Shown: positions 12,583-24,430 of the stretch, one piece after another
Position numbering within the stretch: the stretch's first letter is position 1
How the letters are laid out: every line of letters starts with the position of its first letter
Source: Timema cristinae
Taxonomy: Eukaryota > Arthropoda > Insecta > Phasmatodea > Timematidae
Assembly (NCBI GenBank): GCA_039000515.1
Contig: JBCFYV010000001.1
Location: 49,968,184 to 50,032,183 of the forward strand
DNA length: 64,000 bases
Reading direction: 5' to 3'
Notes under the pieces: generated by a model
Database searches by the model: none
Seen by the model: the letters and a program-made list of their open reading frames with translations, nothing else
What the model was told of the DNA's origin: nothing
Position numbers and translations under genes: made by a program

Positions 12583-13909
12583 CGTCTTCTCTTGTGCAGT
12601 AACGCCATTGCTTCCCTGTAAGCAGGGCACGCACTACTTCCTGTTCGATGATTCCTGTCCAAATTCTCACTGCACAGGAGGCACTTCATCTCGGCTTTCA
12701 CACAGTCCTTGGCAATGTGTGTGGTTTCTCCGCACTTGGTGCACTGTTTCGATCGATCCGGGCCTTTGCACATCCTGGCCAAGTGACCAAACTCTAGGCA
12801 TCTAAAGCATTTCAGGGGAAGACTCTCTCTCTTACTCTGCAAACAACCCATCCTACCTTCAATTTGTCCTTTTGTAGGACGAGTTTCGCATGGTTAGCAG
12901 TAAGGACAAGTAGCGCGATCTGCGTTCCCCCATACGCCTGTCGAAGGGATTTTATAGCATCGGGTTTGACGTCAGTCCCCTCTACTTGTTGACGGATAGC
13001 ATCACATATCTCGTCTCTTGTCGTGAATTCGTCTAGGTCCTTTATTTCAATGGACTTCATGTCTGTCCTGCTAGTGACCTCAGCTGAGTTCACCAGTTGC
13101 TCCTGGATCACCTGACGAATATCTCCGGTTCCTTGTTTAGCTTTGCGGTTCAAGACCAGCAGGAGATTCCCCGCAGCATCTCTCCGCATCTTGCTAACGT
13201 TTTCCTTGAGGTCCTGTAGTTTAGGGTCACTCTTCAGGGACTTCACGATGTCAGCATAGGATTTTCCCTCCTTAGCTTTGACAATCACCACATCTGGGCG
13301 CAACATTTTCTCTTGTTTGCGTCTTTCTCGTCGCTTCTTCACCGTTTTAACAGGTGCCTTTTCTTTCTCTACTGACTCCGGTTGTTTCACCCCATTTTCC
13401 TGAAGCCTATGGTCCACTCTGCCCACCGTCGTCTTCTCTCGCCCTTCTGATGTTTCTGGGATGGACCCTGTCGGTGCCACCCACAACACGTGTCGTGGGG
13501 ATTCCAGGGTCCTCTCCTTATTTCTCGCAGGGGACTGAACTTCTGCACCCTTCTGAGTCTGTGGTTCAGAGGGTTCCCTGCGTTCGCTCCCAACGGACTG
13601 CTCACGACTTTGAGCCTTTTGGATCTCGGCCTCCACGCCATTTTGCTGGTCAAACATCGCTTGAACATCACTTATAACTAGTTTCGCCAGCTCAAAAGTG
13701 CTCATAACCCTGCTCATTTTTGCACGAATCTCCTTGGCGATGTTAGTCCTTGGCTTGACGTCCTGGTATAGGTCATCCAGTTCCTTCTCTAGTCGGAAGA
13801 GAGCCTTCAGTCCTCGTTCTGTCTCCTTGCTTGGGACTGTATCCACCTCCATTGGATCGCCGCATGCATTCATTCTATCTAGTTGGTTTTTAAAAAATCC
13901 TGCTAACAT
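12579..13909 (-). pseudogene. ORF1: gag-like nucleic-acid-binding protein, frameshifted
   Basis: This is the RNA-packaging protein of the element, about 443 residues if joined. From ATG 13909 the first 365 codons cover a charged N-terminal half, rich in Lys, Glu and Arg with a likely coiled-coil bias, and the conserved R1 gag core that ends in GWVVCRVRERV. The frame then shifts in a (GA)n tract at about 12823-12832 and continues to the stop at 12579-12581. The second part holds three zinc knuckles: CFRCLEFGHLARMC (CX2CX4HX4C), CTKCGETTHIAKDC (CX2CX4HX4C) and a third of form CX2CX7HX6C. The shift is explained by gain of a GA unit or loss of one base. A programmed frameshift is less likely, because relatives encode this region in one frame. 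Its stop overlaps the ORF2 start. Confidence 0.88.
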
Positions 13910-14447
13910 TCAATCTTCACCAGCGCTTCGTACGCAAGGGAGCGGGCCGAACAAATCAGGAACGGGTATACCCTCAGCTCAACAGGAGCTTACCCCAGTT
14001 CCCTGAGGCCTGACCTTCGCTTTACCAGTCCCGGAATACACGGACGGACTGGCACTCGCTCGTGGCATCATGGATTCCGATATCCATGACCAATGCGTAC
14101 TACCTGATCAGGGCCCGAAGGGGCTGGCCACATGTCATACGCCATAGCATCATCTCGGCAGTGCTAGCACACATCAGCCTCGTAAACCACAACAAGGCAC
14201 TCCCAATGAACCATGACATACACCGATCCGGGTTTCATTTCGGACTTTAACCATGTCCTAGCCTTTGGGAAATCCAATCCCTCACTGCAAGGCAGCAGTT
14301 GGTTGGTTTATTTTCGGGGTTTTCCTTCCCTTATTCTGTTTGGCCCGCGAGAGGTATTTTATTTCCCTCCTACCCTGCATATCTGCAGAGCGTTCCCCTA
14401 TCCGCCACCTGGGGACGCGCCACGTATGGGTCAGACCCCCAACGTGG
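13910..14447 (-). promoter_or_regulatory. 5' leader and presumed internal promoter of the R1-like element
   Basis: GC-rich, non-coding on the element strand, ending abruptly at the (TATG)n array. R1-clade elements carry their promoter inside this leader. I see no TATA box, so promoter activity is inferred from the family. Confidence 0.6.
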
Positions 14448-14569
14448 TGTATGTATGTATGTATGTATGTATGTATGTATGTATGTATGTATGTATGTAT
14501 GTATGTATGTATGTACGTATGTATGTATGTATGTATGTATGTATGTATGTATGTATATATGTATATATG

Positions 14570-14632
<63 letters not shown>

Positions 14633-14645
14633 ATATGTATGTATG

Positions 14646-14707
<62 letters not shown>

Positions 14708-14737
14708 TGTATGTATGTATGTATGTATGTATGTATG

Positions 14738-14771
<34 letters not shown>

Positions 14772-14882
14772 TGTATGTATGTATGTATGTATGTATGTAT
14801 GTATGTATGCATGTATGTATGTATGTATGTATGTATGAATGTATGTATGTATGTATGTATGTATGTATGTATGTATGTATGT
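14448..14882. repeat. (TATG)n microsatellite, 5' flank of the R1-like element
   Basis: About 108 tetranucleotide units with scattered TATA, TACG, TGCA and TGAA variants. Long open frames in every phase (alternating C-M-Y-V or H-T-Y-I residues) are artefacts of the 4-bp period. Confidence 0.97.
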
Positions 14883-14974
14883 TTATCCCTGTGTATGAAT
14901 GTCTGTTGCTACGTCTGTATGTCTCTTTGTACCTGGGGCTCCAGCCGAAACGGTTTGATAGATTTTGGTTCAGA

Positions 14975-15055
14975 CTTAATATTTAGATTTTGTTCAAACT
15001 TGATATTTAGATTTTGTTCAAACTTGATATTTAGATTTTGTTCAAACTTTATATT
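14975..15055. repeat. Short tandem repeat, about 3-4 copies
   Basis: The unit GATATTTAGATTTTGTTCAA recurs with a period of about 26 bp. Confidence 0.75.
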
Positions 15056-15984
15056 TAAATGGTATAAAGTTACCTCTATGGCCAATTTTAATTTTAATTC
15101 TAGATTTCAAATTAAGCGATTACTGATGACGGATTTTTTTATTTATTTCAACAAGTTTCTAATATACCTTTAACTGTTTTATTCTAAATGATTATCTTGA
15201 TATTGTTTTATATGTAAATATTAATTAAAGCTAATTTTAATCAAAAAATCATTTGAGGGTAGCATTTTGATAAATGATTTTTGAATAATTTGTTCAAATT
15301 ATAAGAGAAAATTTGTACTATTGTGTTGTGCCTTTCATTTTATTACTAGTTTGACGTGTCTAAAATAATTCTAGGAGTACACAGGCCTTTCTTTGTTCAT
15401 TGTTCTTTGCTCTTGCCCAGATGGTTACATTTGTGGAACATCGGTTGAGTTTTAAATGCGGTGTTTAGAGTTAAGTGAGCTGTGCTTAAATACGTCAGCA
15501 GGACAGATGCGTGCTTCGTTCTAAGCTTACTGTGTCAGTTTACATACTATACAAATATTTGTTGAAATCATTTAGTAAGATTTCGTTTATAAACAAGCAA
15601 ATTCTTGTCCAAGTAGCACCTGCTTTATTAAAGATCTATAAACAATATTGTTTTCCTCTTTGTTTATATAATTCATGTTTGGGCACATATGAGCCCAAAT
15701 GAGGCAAAAAGTGAATGTAATGTGGCGGGTCATCTTGAATTACGTTTGAACCTAACGTCACATCTTCGTGTGTGCAGTTTTCTGTATTATACTTTATAAA
15801 ACAGTGGAACAGTTTTAACACTTTTGAAAAAATACAACAAAAATTAAAATTAAGATATTTTAAAATGGAAAAACTACTACTTTGATCTCATTTAAAAAAA
15901 ATCTATATTAGGTAATTAGCGTGAACTTTCTGAACCAACTAATTATATAAGAAAACTACTTTTATGATAACATAAATCTAGAAG

Positions 15985-16125
15985 AGACACAAGTCCCAGC
16001 CCTTAATTCATCACTGTGAAAGGGGAAACCCACATTTCACTAATTACAATTTTACCAGTAATCGAACCAAGAACCCTTAGTTCAGTAGACAGACACGCTA
16101 TCGTCTGAACTAAAGTGTTTAACTA
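15985..16125 (-). mobile_element. SINE family E, 5' part
   Basis: On the minus strand a tRNA-like head (TAGCGTGTCTGTCTACTGAA, then GGTTCGATTACTGG) is followed by the family E body with TTTCCCCTTTCACAGTG. It matches the nested element at 39120-39350. Confidence 0.65.
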
Positions 16126-16139
16126 CTCCGATCTCAATT

Positions 16140-16240
16140 TCACTTCAGCTGGGTGTACTGATTATCCTTACATGCAAATGAGAATACACTTCTTATGAAT
16201 TGCGATTTTCTCATCCCTACTTATTTAGTATGAAAATGCA
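16140..16240 (+). mobile_element. SINE body fragment (family A/B)
   Basis: CAGCTGGGTGTACTGATTAT, ATGCAAATGAGAATACACTT and TCATCCCTAC are diverged body segments of families A/B, without head or tail. Confidence 0.4.
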
Positions 16241-16269
16241 GGTACCTGGGACTAATAGTATAATACGTG

Positions 16270-16530
16270 ATTTCGTGCACTTTACTTACTCCATGCCATT
16301 AGGAACTCTAAAGTTCATTGCCACACTCACAAAATACGCCATGAATCTCTATCTTCTTCAGATATATTCTAATGTTATCCTCCCAGCTGCGTCTAGGTCT
16401 TCCCAAAGGCACCTTACCATTGGTTCACCAGTCAGTAACCTGAACAAGGTTCCAAATTCTCCCAATCACGTGGCATGTTCTGCCCACCGTAATATGCGAG
16501 ACTTGCTTATCCTGACAAGTTTATAAACGC
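16270..16530 (-). pseudogene. LINE reverse-transcriptase C-terminal remnant
   Basis: The minus strand encodes SRILRWAEHAT, then after a TGA and a one-base shift KVPLGRPRRSWEDNIRIYLK. The pattern GRPRRxWEDNI is a hallmark of the C-terminal tail of many arthropod non-LTR polymerases. The element continues in neither direction in a readable form. Confidence 0.65.
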
Positions 16531-16559
16531 TTTCCTAAAATATGGACTGTCCTCAGTGA

Positions 16560-16780
16560 GCTCGTCATTATTTTGTGGTGGTGTACGTCCTGAGTCACGG
16601 CACGGAGTTGTACCAGCGACGGCCTTCAGCAGCGCATGAGCGACAAACCGTGGCGCGCGAGCCATTACCACAAGCCCCCAACCAGAAACATCATGTCTCA
16701 GCTGCGCGCTCGCCTCCAGACGGTGCTCAAAACTCAGCGCATGCGTAGATCAGCCTGTTCTACAAGGACTGTAAGGAGAC
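16560..16780. other. GC- and CpG-rich block, possible promoter or exon
   Basis: A compositional island in AT-rich surroundings with several GCGC and CGCG steps. No convincing splice-flanked frame was found. It could be a CpG-rich regulatory segment or part of an unrecognised repeat. Confidence 0.25.
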
Positions 16781-17341
16781 ATATACACATACTTTAGATG
16801 AATATAAATTTAGTTATATATAATTATATATTATGAATTGGAAGGGGGGAGGAGAGGGGAGCATATTCATTCAGTTGAACCAGACATTGTATTTTTACCA
16901 ATTAATAAGCTCAATTTTAATTATTTCAAAATATACCACTTAAAACTAAGTAAAATTTGTGTTCCTACACTTTGTGTGCTGGGCTGTACAATACACGTCA
17001 ATATCAATCATAGAGGATGAAACACTAATGGATGCACAGTGTTTCTCGATCGCTTTGACTACAAATAAAATAATCTCCTGTGGACTAATTTAAGGGTGTA
17101 AGAATCACAATTTCACTAAAGTTTAATAAAATTGGTTTGATGAATATTAACTGAAAGCATTGTTTTAATAATTTTACTTCCATAATAGTTTTAAAAACAT
17201 AGGCCTAAGTTTAAGCGACCATTTTATTACTATTCTTAATACGTTCGAGTAAAAACCAAATTTGTATCACAATAGTTATTAGGGTGAGTGACTAAACGTG
17301 TTATTCGACAATTTCCATTATTATTTGGGAGAGGCCCTCGT

Positions 17342-17580
17342 GGATTAAAGTGAGATGGAAGTCGCTGTAAGTTGAGGTGGACTGGAAATCACCATGATTT
17401 AAGGTGGACTAGAAGTCCCCGTGAGCTAATATTAACTAGAAATACTCACAAGTTAAGGTAGACTATAAATACCCGTGAGTTAAGGTAGACTATAAATTCC
17501 CATGAGTTAAGTTAGACTCGAAATCTCCACAAGTTAAGGTGGACTGGGATTCATCGTGATTTAAGGAAGACTAGGGATCT
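17342..17580. repeat. Degenerate minisatellite, about 36-bp period
   Basis: Six to seven copies of a unit with the pattern GAGTTAAGGTAGACTATAAA and a variable second half. Divergence between units is high, so the array is old. Confidence 0.7.
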
Positions 17581-17584
17581 AGTC

Positions 17585-19810
17585 TCTTAAGCATGAAGTA
17601 TGCAGACATGTTGTCGAAGAATCTTAAGATTGTAAATGATGCGGACACACTGACTGTTCTGTAAGTGTCGGAATCTATTAGCAGCACCTCTGTCAGGTAA
17701 TTGTTTACACTGTCACATTAGTCTAAATCAGGTAGTATTAGACATTCTACAAGCAAAGTTCTAAGTTCAGGTGTGATAAGAAATGTTGAAGCCTCTTTAG
17801 AATTTGTAAAGCAGCGTAGCTTTTTTTTTTTTTCAAGTGTTGGTTAAATGATTCACCAAAATTAAATTTTCATTCATTATTACGTCCAAGATCTTAGTAG
17901 AGGGATTAGGATATTCACATTTATTTTATCAACAGCTGACAATAAGTTAATACTATTGTTGGACAGATATACTTGAAGATTATATGCGTATAGGGGATTC
18001 AAATTACAATGAGATAGAGAAGGTATATAATTAAAAATACTTAAAATAATAGTGGGGATAAGACTTATTTACTTTATTTATATGTTGCACTGCAAAAAAA
18101 AACCTATATTGGTGGTAATTTACGTAGTTAATATAAAATTGTTTTATAATAAGGCCTCTATGAAACTGGTGGGTCTACTTGAGTATTTAGTTACCAGAGT
18201 GAACTAAATATATTGGTGTCTTCCATAGAAATGCCAAACATACACACGTATATAACAATAAAATAAACATGATTTAATTTACAAACCAAAATTAACGATA
18301 AAGTTCTCGCTCGAGATTAAAAATATAATATTTGCGAATAAAATATTAAGTTTTTGACCAATCCCCCTAATCTATAGAAATAAACAATTTTTTAATTTGT
18401 TGTTTGGTAAATCTATTTTACGTAATTAAACACTTACTATTTTCAAGCATTTATAATCTTCAGAACTTGCATGCTGTTCACATCCCAGTTCAGCCAAAAA
18501 TCACATCACAAATACCACTAGCGCTACGGCATCTTCGAGCGTTCATCTTAGCAACTAGTCAACTGACATTTTACTCCATATTTCATTAAATGAATTATCT
18601 ATACTTATTTTTCGACTTTTTCACTTTTTTTATTAAATTTTTGTTCCTGTTATATTCATCCAAAGTTCATGGCAAACCTTTTTTGACCATTGTTATAGTG
18701 CATTGAAGTTTTCTTTAAACTGTAATAAAAGTACACTTTTGAATAGCTCTAGAAGAAAGACTTGAAACACTATTCTAAAAAAGAGATTTGTCTCTTCTTT
18801 CGGGTCGCGTTGCATGATGGTTCATCTAAAGGTAAGCGGATTGCATAAAATCATGAATAGGGGACAAGCTGCTCGTGGGCTGCGAGTTTGACATACCTGG
18901 CCTAAAGTGTCACTTTACCTAATAAAAAGGTTTTACGGTGACGGAGAGGTTGGGGTTCCTATCTCAGTGGGGATACATTTCCTCTAAATATTACCTTTCT
19001 TGATCCTAGCACACTCATATGAATATGAAGTTATTCCAAATGGTGATGTGGCGCACAAAAATAACCACACACACCTTCTCCTAAGATTGTCCGGGGTTTT
19101 ATTTGTCTTGTATTTTGGAAAATAAAAATCTCCCAGGTTTATCTTAGTAGAAACAAAAATACATATCCTGAGTGAAAAGAAACAACAACGGATAAGTAAT
19201 AATTCCTCAACCTGTTCTGCGACGTCCCATGAGAACCGAGAACAATCGCCTGTCCGAGGTGTTATCATCGAGACGCATGCGCAGTAAGACAACACCGTGG
19301 AGTGATAAAGAGGACCGGTAATTAGCACTCCCTTGTCACATGGGCAGGGTTCAACAAACTGGTCCAGGGACGTGCACATATTCACTCGTGGTTAACGAGC
19401 ATGTTACCCTGACCTGAGGTTTTGTCGACAGCAAACATGGAAAGTGTGTAATTAGGAGGCAGCCACCAAAACGTGTATTAGCGTCATTTTGTCTTATTAT
19501 GACATCATATTCCCTGTAGTGGGTATTTGGAGAGGGGGGAAGGGGTTTGGGTGTTGATTTGGGTTACACGGGCACCCTACATCTCAACTTGACTTTGGTC
19601 GAGTTGGAAAGGAAGGAATCAGAAATCTTTCCAAAAGTAATCCTTAAGAGGAATTTGCGTGGATATTTTAGAAACATTAATAAAACTAAATATAATGGTA
19701 GACATATGCCACTATTACATCACATCACAAATTATCACTCCCTTAACAAACAGGTTTAGTTAGAAAATAATAGTTTGTGATGTGCCAGACTTAGAAGTTA
19801 ATAACGACTC
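17585..19810. other. AT-rich intergenic DNA with one worn SINE trace
   Basis: A family B-like fragment may lie at about 18893-19020 (GACGGAGAGGTTGGGGTTC followed by a body-like segment). The stretch 19190-19430 is less AT-rich. No gene is supported. Confidence 0.35.
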
Positions 19811-19819
19811 TTAACGGGT

Positions 19820-20050
19820 ACAAGTCAGTTGACCTAAGGTCAGTTGGCCTAAAGTTTAGGTCAACTTACTTTCTCTTAAGCTAATTTTTAGGCTAAATAG
19901 CTTTTCCCCAGTTGACTTTCTGCTAAGTTAAATTTCAGGCCAAACGATCCTTGGCCAAATTACATTTGACCTACTGGATTTTGGTGAACTTCAAGTTGAC
20001 TTTTTATGTTCAAAGTTCTTTTAGGTCAAAATAGCCCCAGGTAAAATGCC
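19820..20050. repeat. Region dense in AGTTGACC / GGTCAACT motifs
   Basis: Short words such as CAGTTGACCTAAGGTCAGTT, GGTCAACTTAC and CAAGTTGAC recur on both strands over 230 bp without a fixed period. It looks like the remains of a decayed tandem repeat. Confidence 0.4.
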
Positions 20051-21161
20051 AAGTTCCCTTTACCAGCCCTGCAATTACGTATCCAAGAATGAAAAACTTT
20101 CCCGGATAGGTGCACGGATAGGCCAATAAAGTGGACAGTCTATGCACAAATAATTTTAAGCTTATATACTCTCGCCGAATGTTAAATGATTTATTGACTT
20201 CAACAGAATCAATGATGCGATTCTCGTTAAATGCTGCTAAGCCAACATTAATATTTGATGCAAGCTTACTCTTGTTAGGGACTCAGCCCTAATTCCCGCT
20301 TCAAACCACACACGAGTATTTTTTTATTGGTATATTCATACAAGTACCGGTAATTTTTATTTTTACGATTGGGTTTGCTCATTTCATCAACTGGGCAGCA
20401 CAACCCCTGCAAATTTATTAACTAGACTAATTTTTGTCAAGTTCATGGAATGGCATAAATTTGCCTCGTATATAAACTTGGCAAATTCACATATGAACAT
20501 TTTTACCATTTTATATACTTTAACTATTCCAAAAACAACTATGCAAGCCATGATTTTGTGAATGTTCATCAGAGTTTTTATGTTAGTTGCTGGTTTCTTT
20601 CGTGACAGTTGACATATTTTGAGTGGAAGTTAGTCTGTTAAATCAGACGCGGAGAGACCTCTGGATACGAGGTTTATGAATCAGTTATATTTCAAGTTGA
20701 AACTTAGGACGTATGCCCCACTTTAAACTATTAATGTAGCTAATAAAAGTGGCATTTAAAAAATTATATATATTTCTAGTCCTTTGACAAGTTTATTGTT
20801 CATTCAAGAAAGTTTAAGCAAAAATTAACCCACCATTGTCTTTCAAACGTAATGAAAATAATACAGGAGACGTTTAAGCGTATAATAAAGATTTTAAAAA
20901 GGTTTGGTATAAAAACACTAAATGGAAAAGACACACTTGTTTGAGATTATGCCAAATTTCCATTCGAGGGGACCCTCTCAAAGAAAAAATGTGGCCAAAT
21001 TCCTTGATAATAAGTTATTGTCTTTAAAACAATAAAATATATCAGTTCCCTAAAGAAATGGTCTGAACATGAATGTAATTAATCATGTTTTTACAACCTA
21101 AAGCCCTGAGACAATGTGGGTGTGGGTGGCAGTAAAAAAATAGAATAGTTTCCACCTAAAC
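20051..21161. other. AT-rich intergenic DNA, nothing recognisable
   Basis: No element, exon or tandem array recognised. Confidence 0.45.
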
Positions 21162-21172
21162 TACTAATTTTA

Positions 21173-21310
21173 AATGTGAGGAATGCCAGGCCTCCACCGT
21201 GGTTCGGATTCCACGTTAAACTGTAGGTCCTTCATTTCATCTCACTATCACCCTACCATTACACATTAGCGTAAGTGCGTATAACCCGAACGGGTAGTAA
21301 GACGTGGTGC

Positions 21311-21340
<30 letters not shown>
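21173..21340 (+). mobile_element. Family C element: shared tail on a different 5' module
   Basis: It starts AATGTGAGGAATGCCAGG, contains CCACCGTGGTTCGGATTCCA and ends with the complete shared tail and (TAA)n. It is flanked by a perfect 11-bp duplication, TACTAATTTTA, at 21162-21172 and 21341-21351. Compared with the copy at 42709 it is about 20 bp shorter at the 5' end, as in 5'-truncated LINEs. No tRNA-like head is present. Confidence 0.85.
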
Positions 21341-21344
<4 letters not shown>

Positions 21345-21717
21345 AATTTTACATACAGTCAACAGAAATTATGATAATTTAAAGTTAATGGATTTGATCA
21401 GCAAATGACTATTCTAATTTAAATAGTTGTTAATGTGAAAAAAATATTAGTCAACATTAGATTCAAAATAAATAAAATATTCCGATGTGCCATTATATTA
21501 TTAAGAGCACTTCTTGCTAATTCTGGTTTGATGACAACTTATGACAAGGAGTTTTGGAGTTTTATTGTTTTGGCTATTTTACAAAATTATAATGGAAGTC
21601 TTCTGTTATCACAAAATTCATTCCAACTTAAATGATTTCAATGAGAACATAACTGTGTTAGGGAGCTATTTATGAGCCTTAGCGTCATTGAGCTGATTTT
21701 AAGTTGCAATTTATTTA

Positions 21718-21745
21718 ATCACCATGTCTTACTACCTGTTCAGGT
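21718..21745 (-). mobile_element. Shared SINE tail fragment
   Basis: CACCATGTCTTACTACCTGTTCAGG is the reverse complement of the shared tail, alone. Confidence 0.55.
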
Positions 21746-21756
21746 AATAATAATTA

Positions 21757-22072
21757 TATATCTACATCACTCGTAGCCCAGTTTGTGAAAAGATTGGCCA
21801 GTATTAGTGTACCATTTTCCAGGGGACGCCCGAATGTACTAATTGTACATCCTTTCCATGGAGGCTCTTTCCATGTCCTGATGAGATGAGGTGATGGTGA
21901 TAGTGAGTATGAGGGTGTGGAACCAGTGGAAACAATTAAACCTAATATAAACTGGTGACTGTTGGGGTGATTCCCCTGTTGGGAAAAATACCTATGGAGC
22001 CAGCTGGGAATCAAACCCAGGACCCCTAGGTTTGTAGCCAGGTGCACTGACCACTACGCCATATGGCCGGTT
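21757..22072 (-). mobile_element. SINE family D, second copy
   Basis: It matches 1150-1516 over its whole length. The tRNA-like head (GGCGTAGTGGTCAGTGCACC, then GGGTTTGATTCCC) is at the 22072 end and the AT-rich tail at the 21757 end. It is closer to a tRNA consensus than copy one. Confidence 0.75.
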
Positions 22073-22089
22073 ACTTGTTTAGGTTCTAC

Positions 22090-22300
22090 GCATATGTGAT
22101 AATTATTATTATGCATTAGGGATATGCAAGATTGAATTTAGATTACGTCCACCGGATTTGTGTGGAGGGAGAGTGGAAATCCATTTAGTAAAAAAACCAC
22201 CCTCAGCATACCCGACACGGATATGAGCCCCGACCTCCCTGTCATAGGCAGTCCTGTATATTGCGAGAGTGACGCCTTAGACCATGCAACCACCGAATCA
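22090..22300 (-). mobile_element. SINE family B, tail worn
   Basis: The head ATGGTCTAAGGCGTCACTCTCG and the standard body lie on the minus strand. The hairpin tail is missing. Confidence 0.75.
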
Positions 22301-22309
22301 GGTTTTAAT

Positions 22310-23210
22310 CGCTGTTGGGTGAATGCTTGGTTATGACTCATTTAATAATATTTCTGGTGTTAACGTCCATATAATAAAGCTTTAGATATCTATATTGCAT
22401 CAGGCCTATTTCCATTTAAATCGTTAAAAACAAATTGAAGGAACATTTCTGAAAGTTATTAATTTCCCATCTTTCTTAGTAAGCAACTGCTTCTGTTCAG
22501 TCTCCTCATTTTTTCCCCTTGATTTAGTCGTTAACAGTAATATTTAGATTTAAAATACGTGAATGTAAAAAAAAAATATAACATGTTTTATTTGATCTTG
22601 AATTGAGATATTTCCATGCTCACTTGCTTGTCCCAAAAGAACAAAGCTGGAGACGTGTGAACGACTCTTGAACGCACTCAACAGATTCCCATCTGCTGTG
22701 ATCTTCTTGACAATGACCTTCTTTTTGACTTTTAGAGAAACCTCCCTCCCCCCGATCATTTGTACCCTTCCAAAACCCCATTCAGGCCAGGTTTTAAGAC
22801 ACTTACATTATGTGCACGCATGCGCACAGTGAAGTATCTCTATTCACACCTCCTCTTGAGTATTAATGGCACGCCGTGGTCTGGAAAGTTCCCGCCAATT
22901 TTCACCCATGGCAGAATCATATCCACATATGTCCCCATACATTTAGTCTGATTCATTCAAAAGAACAGAATGACCATTTGAATATATATCTTTCTCTATA
23001 TAATTCTCTCTTTGTTTCTCTTTATAAAGATATATTATACGGGAAAAATCTAGACCTGCATAAAGTCTCTTTTATCCAGATAATGTTGACATTATCTTAA
23101 ATACGTGGATAATGTAAGTGAGAGGTGAATGAACCATGCTTTTTTGACATTTATCCGTATAATATTGACATTATTCCCCTTCACTTGGATAGTGCCAAAA
23201 TTCTAGGATT
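22310..23210. other. Intergenic DNA, nothing recognisable
   Basis: Open frames here are short and lack domain signals. The stretch 22740-22930 is less AT-rich, without a supported exon. Confidence 0.4.
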
Positions 23211-23213
23211 GAG

Positions 23214-23245
23214 GTTAGGTTAGGTTAGGTTAGGCTAGGTTAGAT
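23214..23245. repeat. Interstitial (TTAGG)n telomere-type repeat
   Basis: Four to five consecutive GGTTA/TTAGG units followed by degenerate GGTTAG-like words to about 23310. TTAGG is the canonical arthropod telomere repeat, which supports the taxonomic guess. Confidence 0.7.
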
Positions 23246-23319
23246 TAGTTGATTTTAGTCTAGGTTTGGTTTATTTTAAGTTAGGTAAGGTTAAGTTAGG
23301 CTAGATAAGTTTATTGGAA

Positions 23320-24430
23320 AAGAAAGCACTAAAACGAGGCTTTTTAAATGTTAGTGCATCACCATGATCTAATTTCAGGTCTCAGATTCAAATAACGTTT
23401 CAAAATATAATCCGTACAGAAACTTGCTTAGTGTCACAAATATTAATCAACGTTACCCAAGTCTTGATGGCTAGTGTCGATATTCTCTGGACGAGGTCAA
23501 AAAATTTCTAACTTTATCCACTGCACTTGGATAATGTTGACATCTCCATGCTAATTTCAACACTGTCCTGTTCACACATTATCCGTAACATATGAGTATA
23601 TACTATGTATATATAGAACACGTACACAAAAACTTATATTAATGCACTAGAATATTATATCCCAAATTTCTAAACGCCAGGAACTAAGTGGGCTTACGTT
23701 ACTGGGTGGGTCTTTCTGACAGAACGGGGGAACAAACATTCGACTTACAAACATCCACTCCAGGCTCCCATAATAGTTACCTTTTGTTTCCCAAGCATTT
23801 AGATATTAGTGACATGTGGAATTTTTGAAATTTTCAGAAGTGAGAGATTAAAATTTTTACCTATGCTTACAAGTTTGTACGTGTATTGAGTCATATAGAT
23901 AATAGCTTTGTTTTAATTCCAATGAACATCAAACTAGTGTACTTACTGTTAAAGGTTTTGTCAATATTTTACCTATTTGCAACATCTGATTGGCAATTTC
24001 TCAGCTACTTAGGTAGCGCCTTCAACCTTAAAGTTTACTTTTGTTCATTAGTGGGTAGAACAAGTCTGTATTCGTTGGAAAACTCTATCTCAGTTGTGTG
24101 TTTGTAACATTTATTTTTTTATTTATTTGTTTAATAGATTGTTGGCGTGTTTATGCAACTGAACCTAAACACTTTATCAATAGTCGAACAAATTAAAAAT
24201 GGCCTTATTATTGTGAATAGATCACAATAATTACAAACATATACGCATGAAAATTTGGAAAAATTTATAAATAATAATTGCTTGTGAAATTATTTTTATA
24301 ATCTATACTTGACTCATATAAGTCCTGTTTTGTATAAAAAACTATACTTGTCTTCCCAAGTCCCGTAACCCAAAACGTTTTCTACTCCATTTGCTTGTTT
24401 CATTGAGGTGAGAATTGTTTTCCCGCCTAA
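23320..24430. other. AT-rich intergenic DNA, nothing recognisable
   Basis: No exon, SINE or tandem repeat seen. Confidence 0.4.

Larger units (their letters stand above)
9290..14447 (-). mobile_element. R1-clade non-LTR retrotransposon, Waldo-like, inserted in (ACAT)n
   Basis: An about 5.16-kb element on the minus strand. It has a roughly 540-bp 5' leader (13910-14447), ORF1 (13909-12579), ORF2 (12582-9586), a roughly 270-bp 3' UTR (9315-9585) and a poly(A) of about 25 (9290-9314). Both ends abut the same tetranucleotide repeat. R1-clade Waldo elements are known to insert into ACAY repeats, and (ACAT)n satisfies that pattern. The APE-type endonuclease, the RT motifs, the C-terminal zinc knuckle and the three gag knuckles all fit the R1 clade. 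GC content and codon use are clearly higher than in the AT-rich flanks. Target-site duplications cannot be read inside a microsatellite. One frameshift and one stop suggest a young but inactive copy. Confidence 0.9.

Noticed and set aside
12823..12832. Programmed frameshift within ORF1
   Set aside because: Related R1 gag proteins keep the zinc knuckles in one frame, and a GA-repeat slip explains the shift more simply.
9557..13677. Many plus-strand frames of 60-130 codons across the retrotransposon
   Set aside because: They are shadows of the minus-strand ORF1 and ORF2, which carry clear catalytic and zinc-knuckle motifs.
14213..15173. Long open frames of alternating CMYV or HTYI residues over the TATG array
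   Set aside because: A 4-bp repeat without stops opens all frames; there is no protein signal beyond the periodic residues.
18850..18905. hAT-type right end (GGGCTGCGAGTTTGACATACCTGG)
   Set aside because: The sequence resembles a hAT terminus but no partner end or 8-bp duplication could be found upstream.
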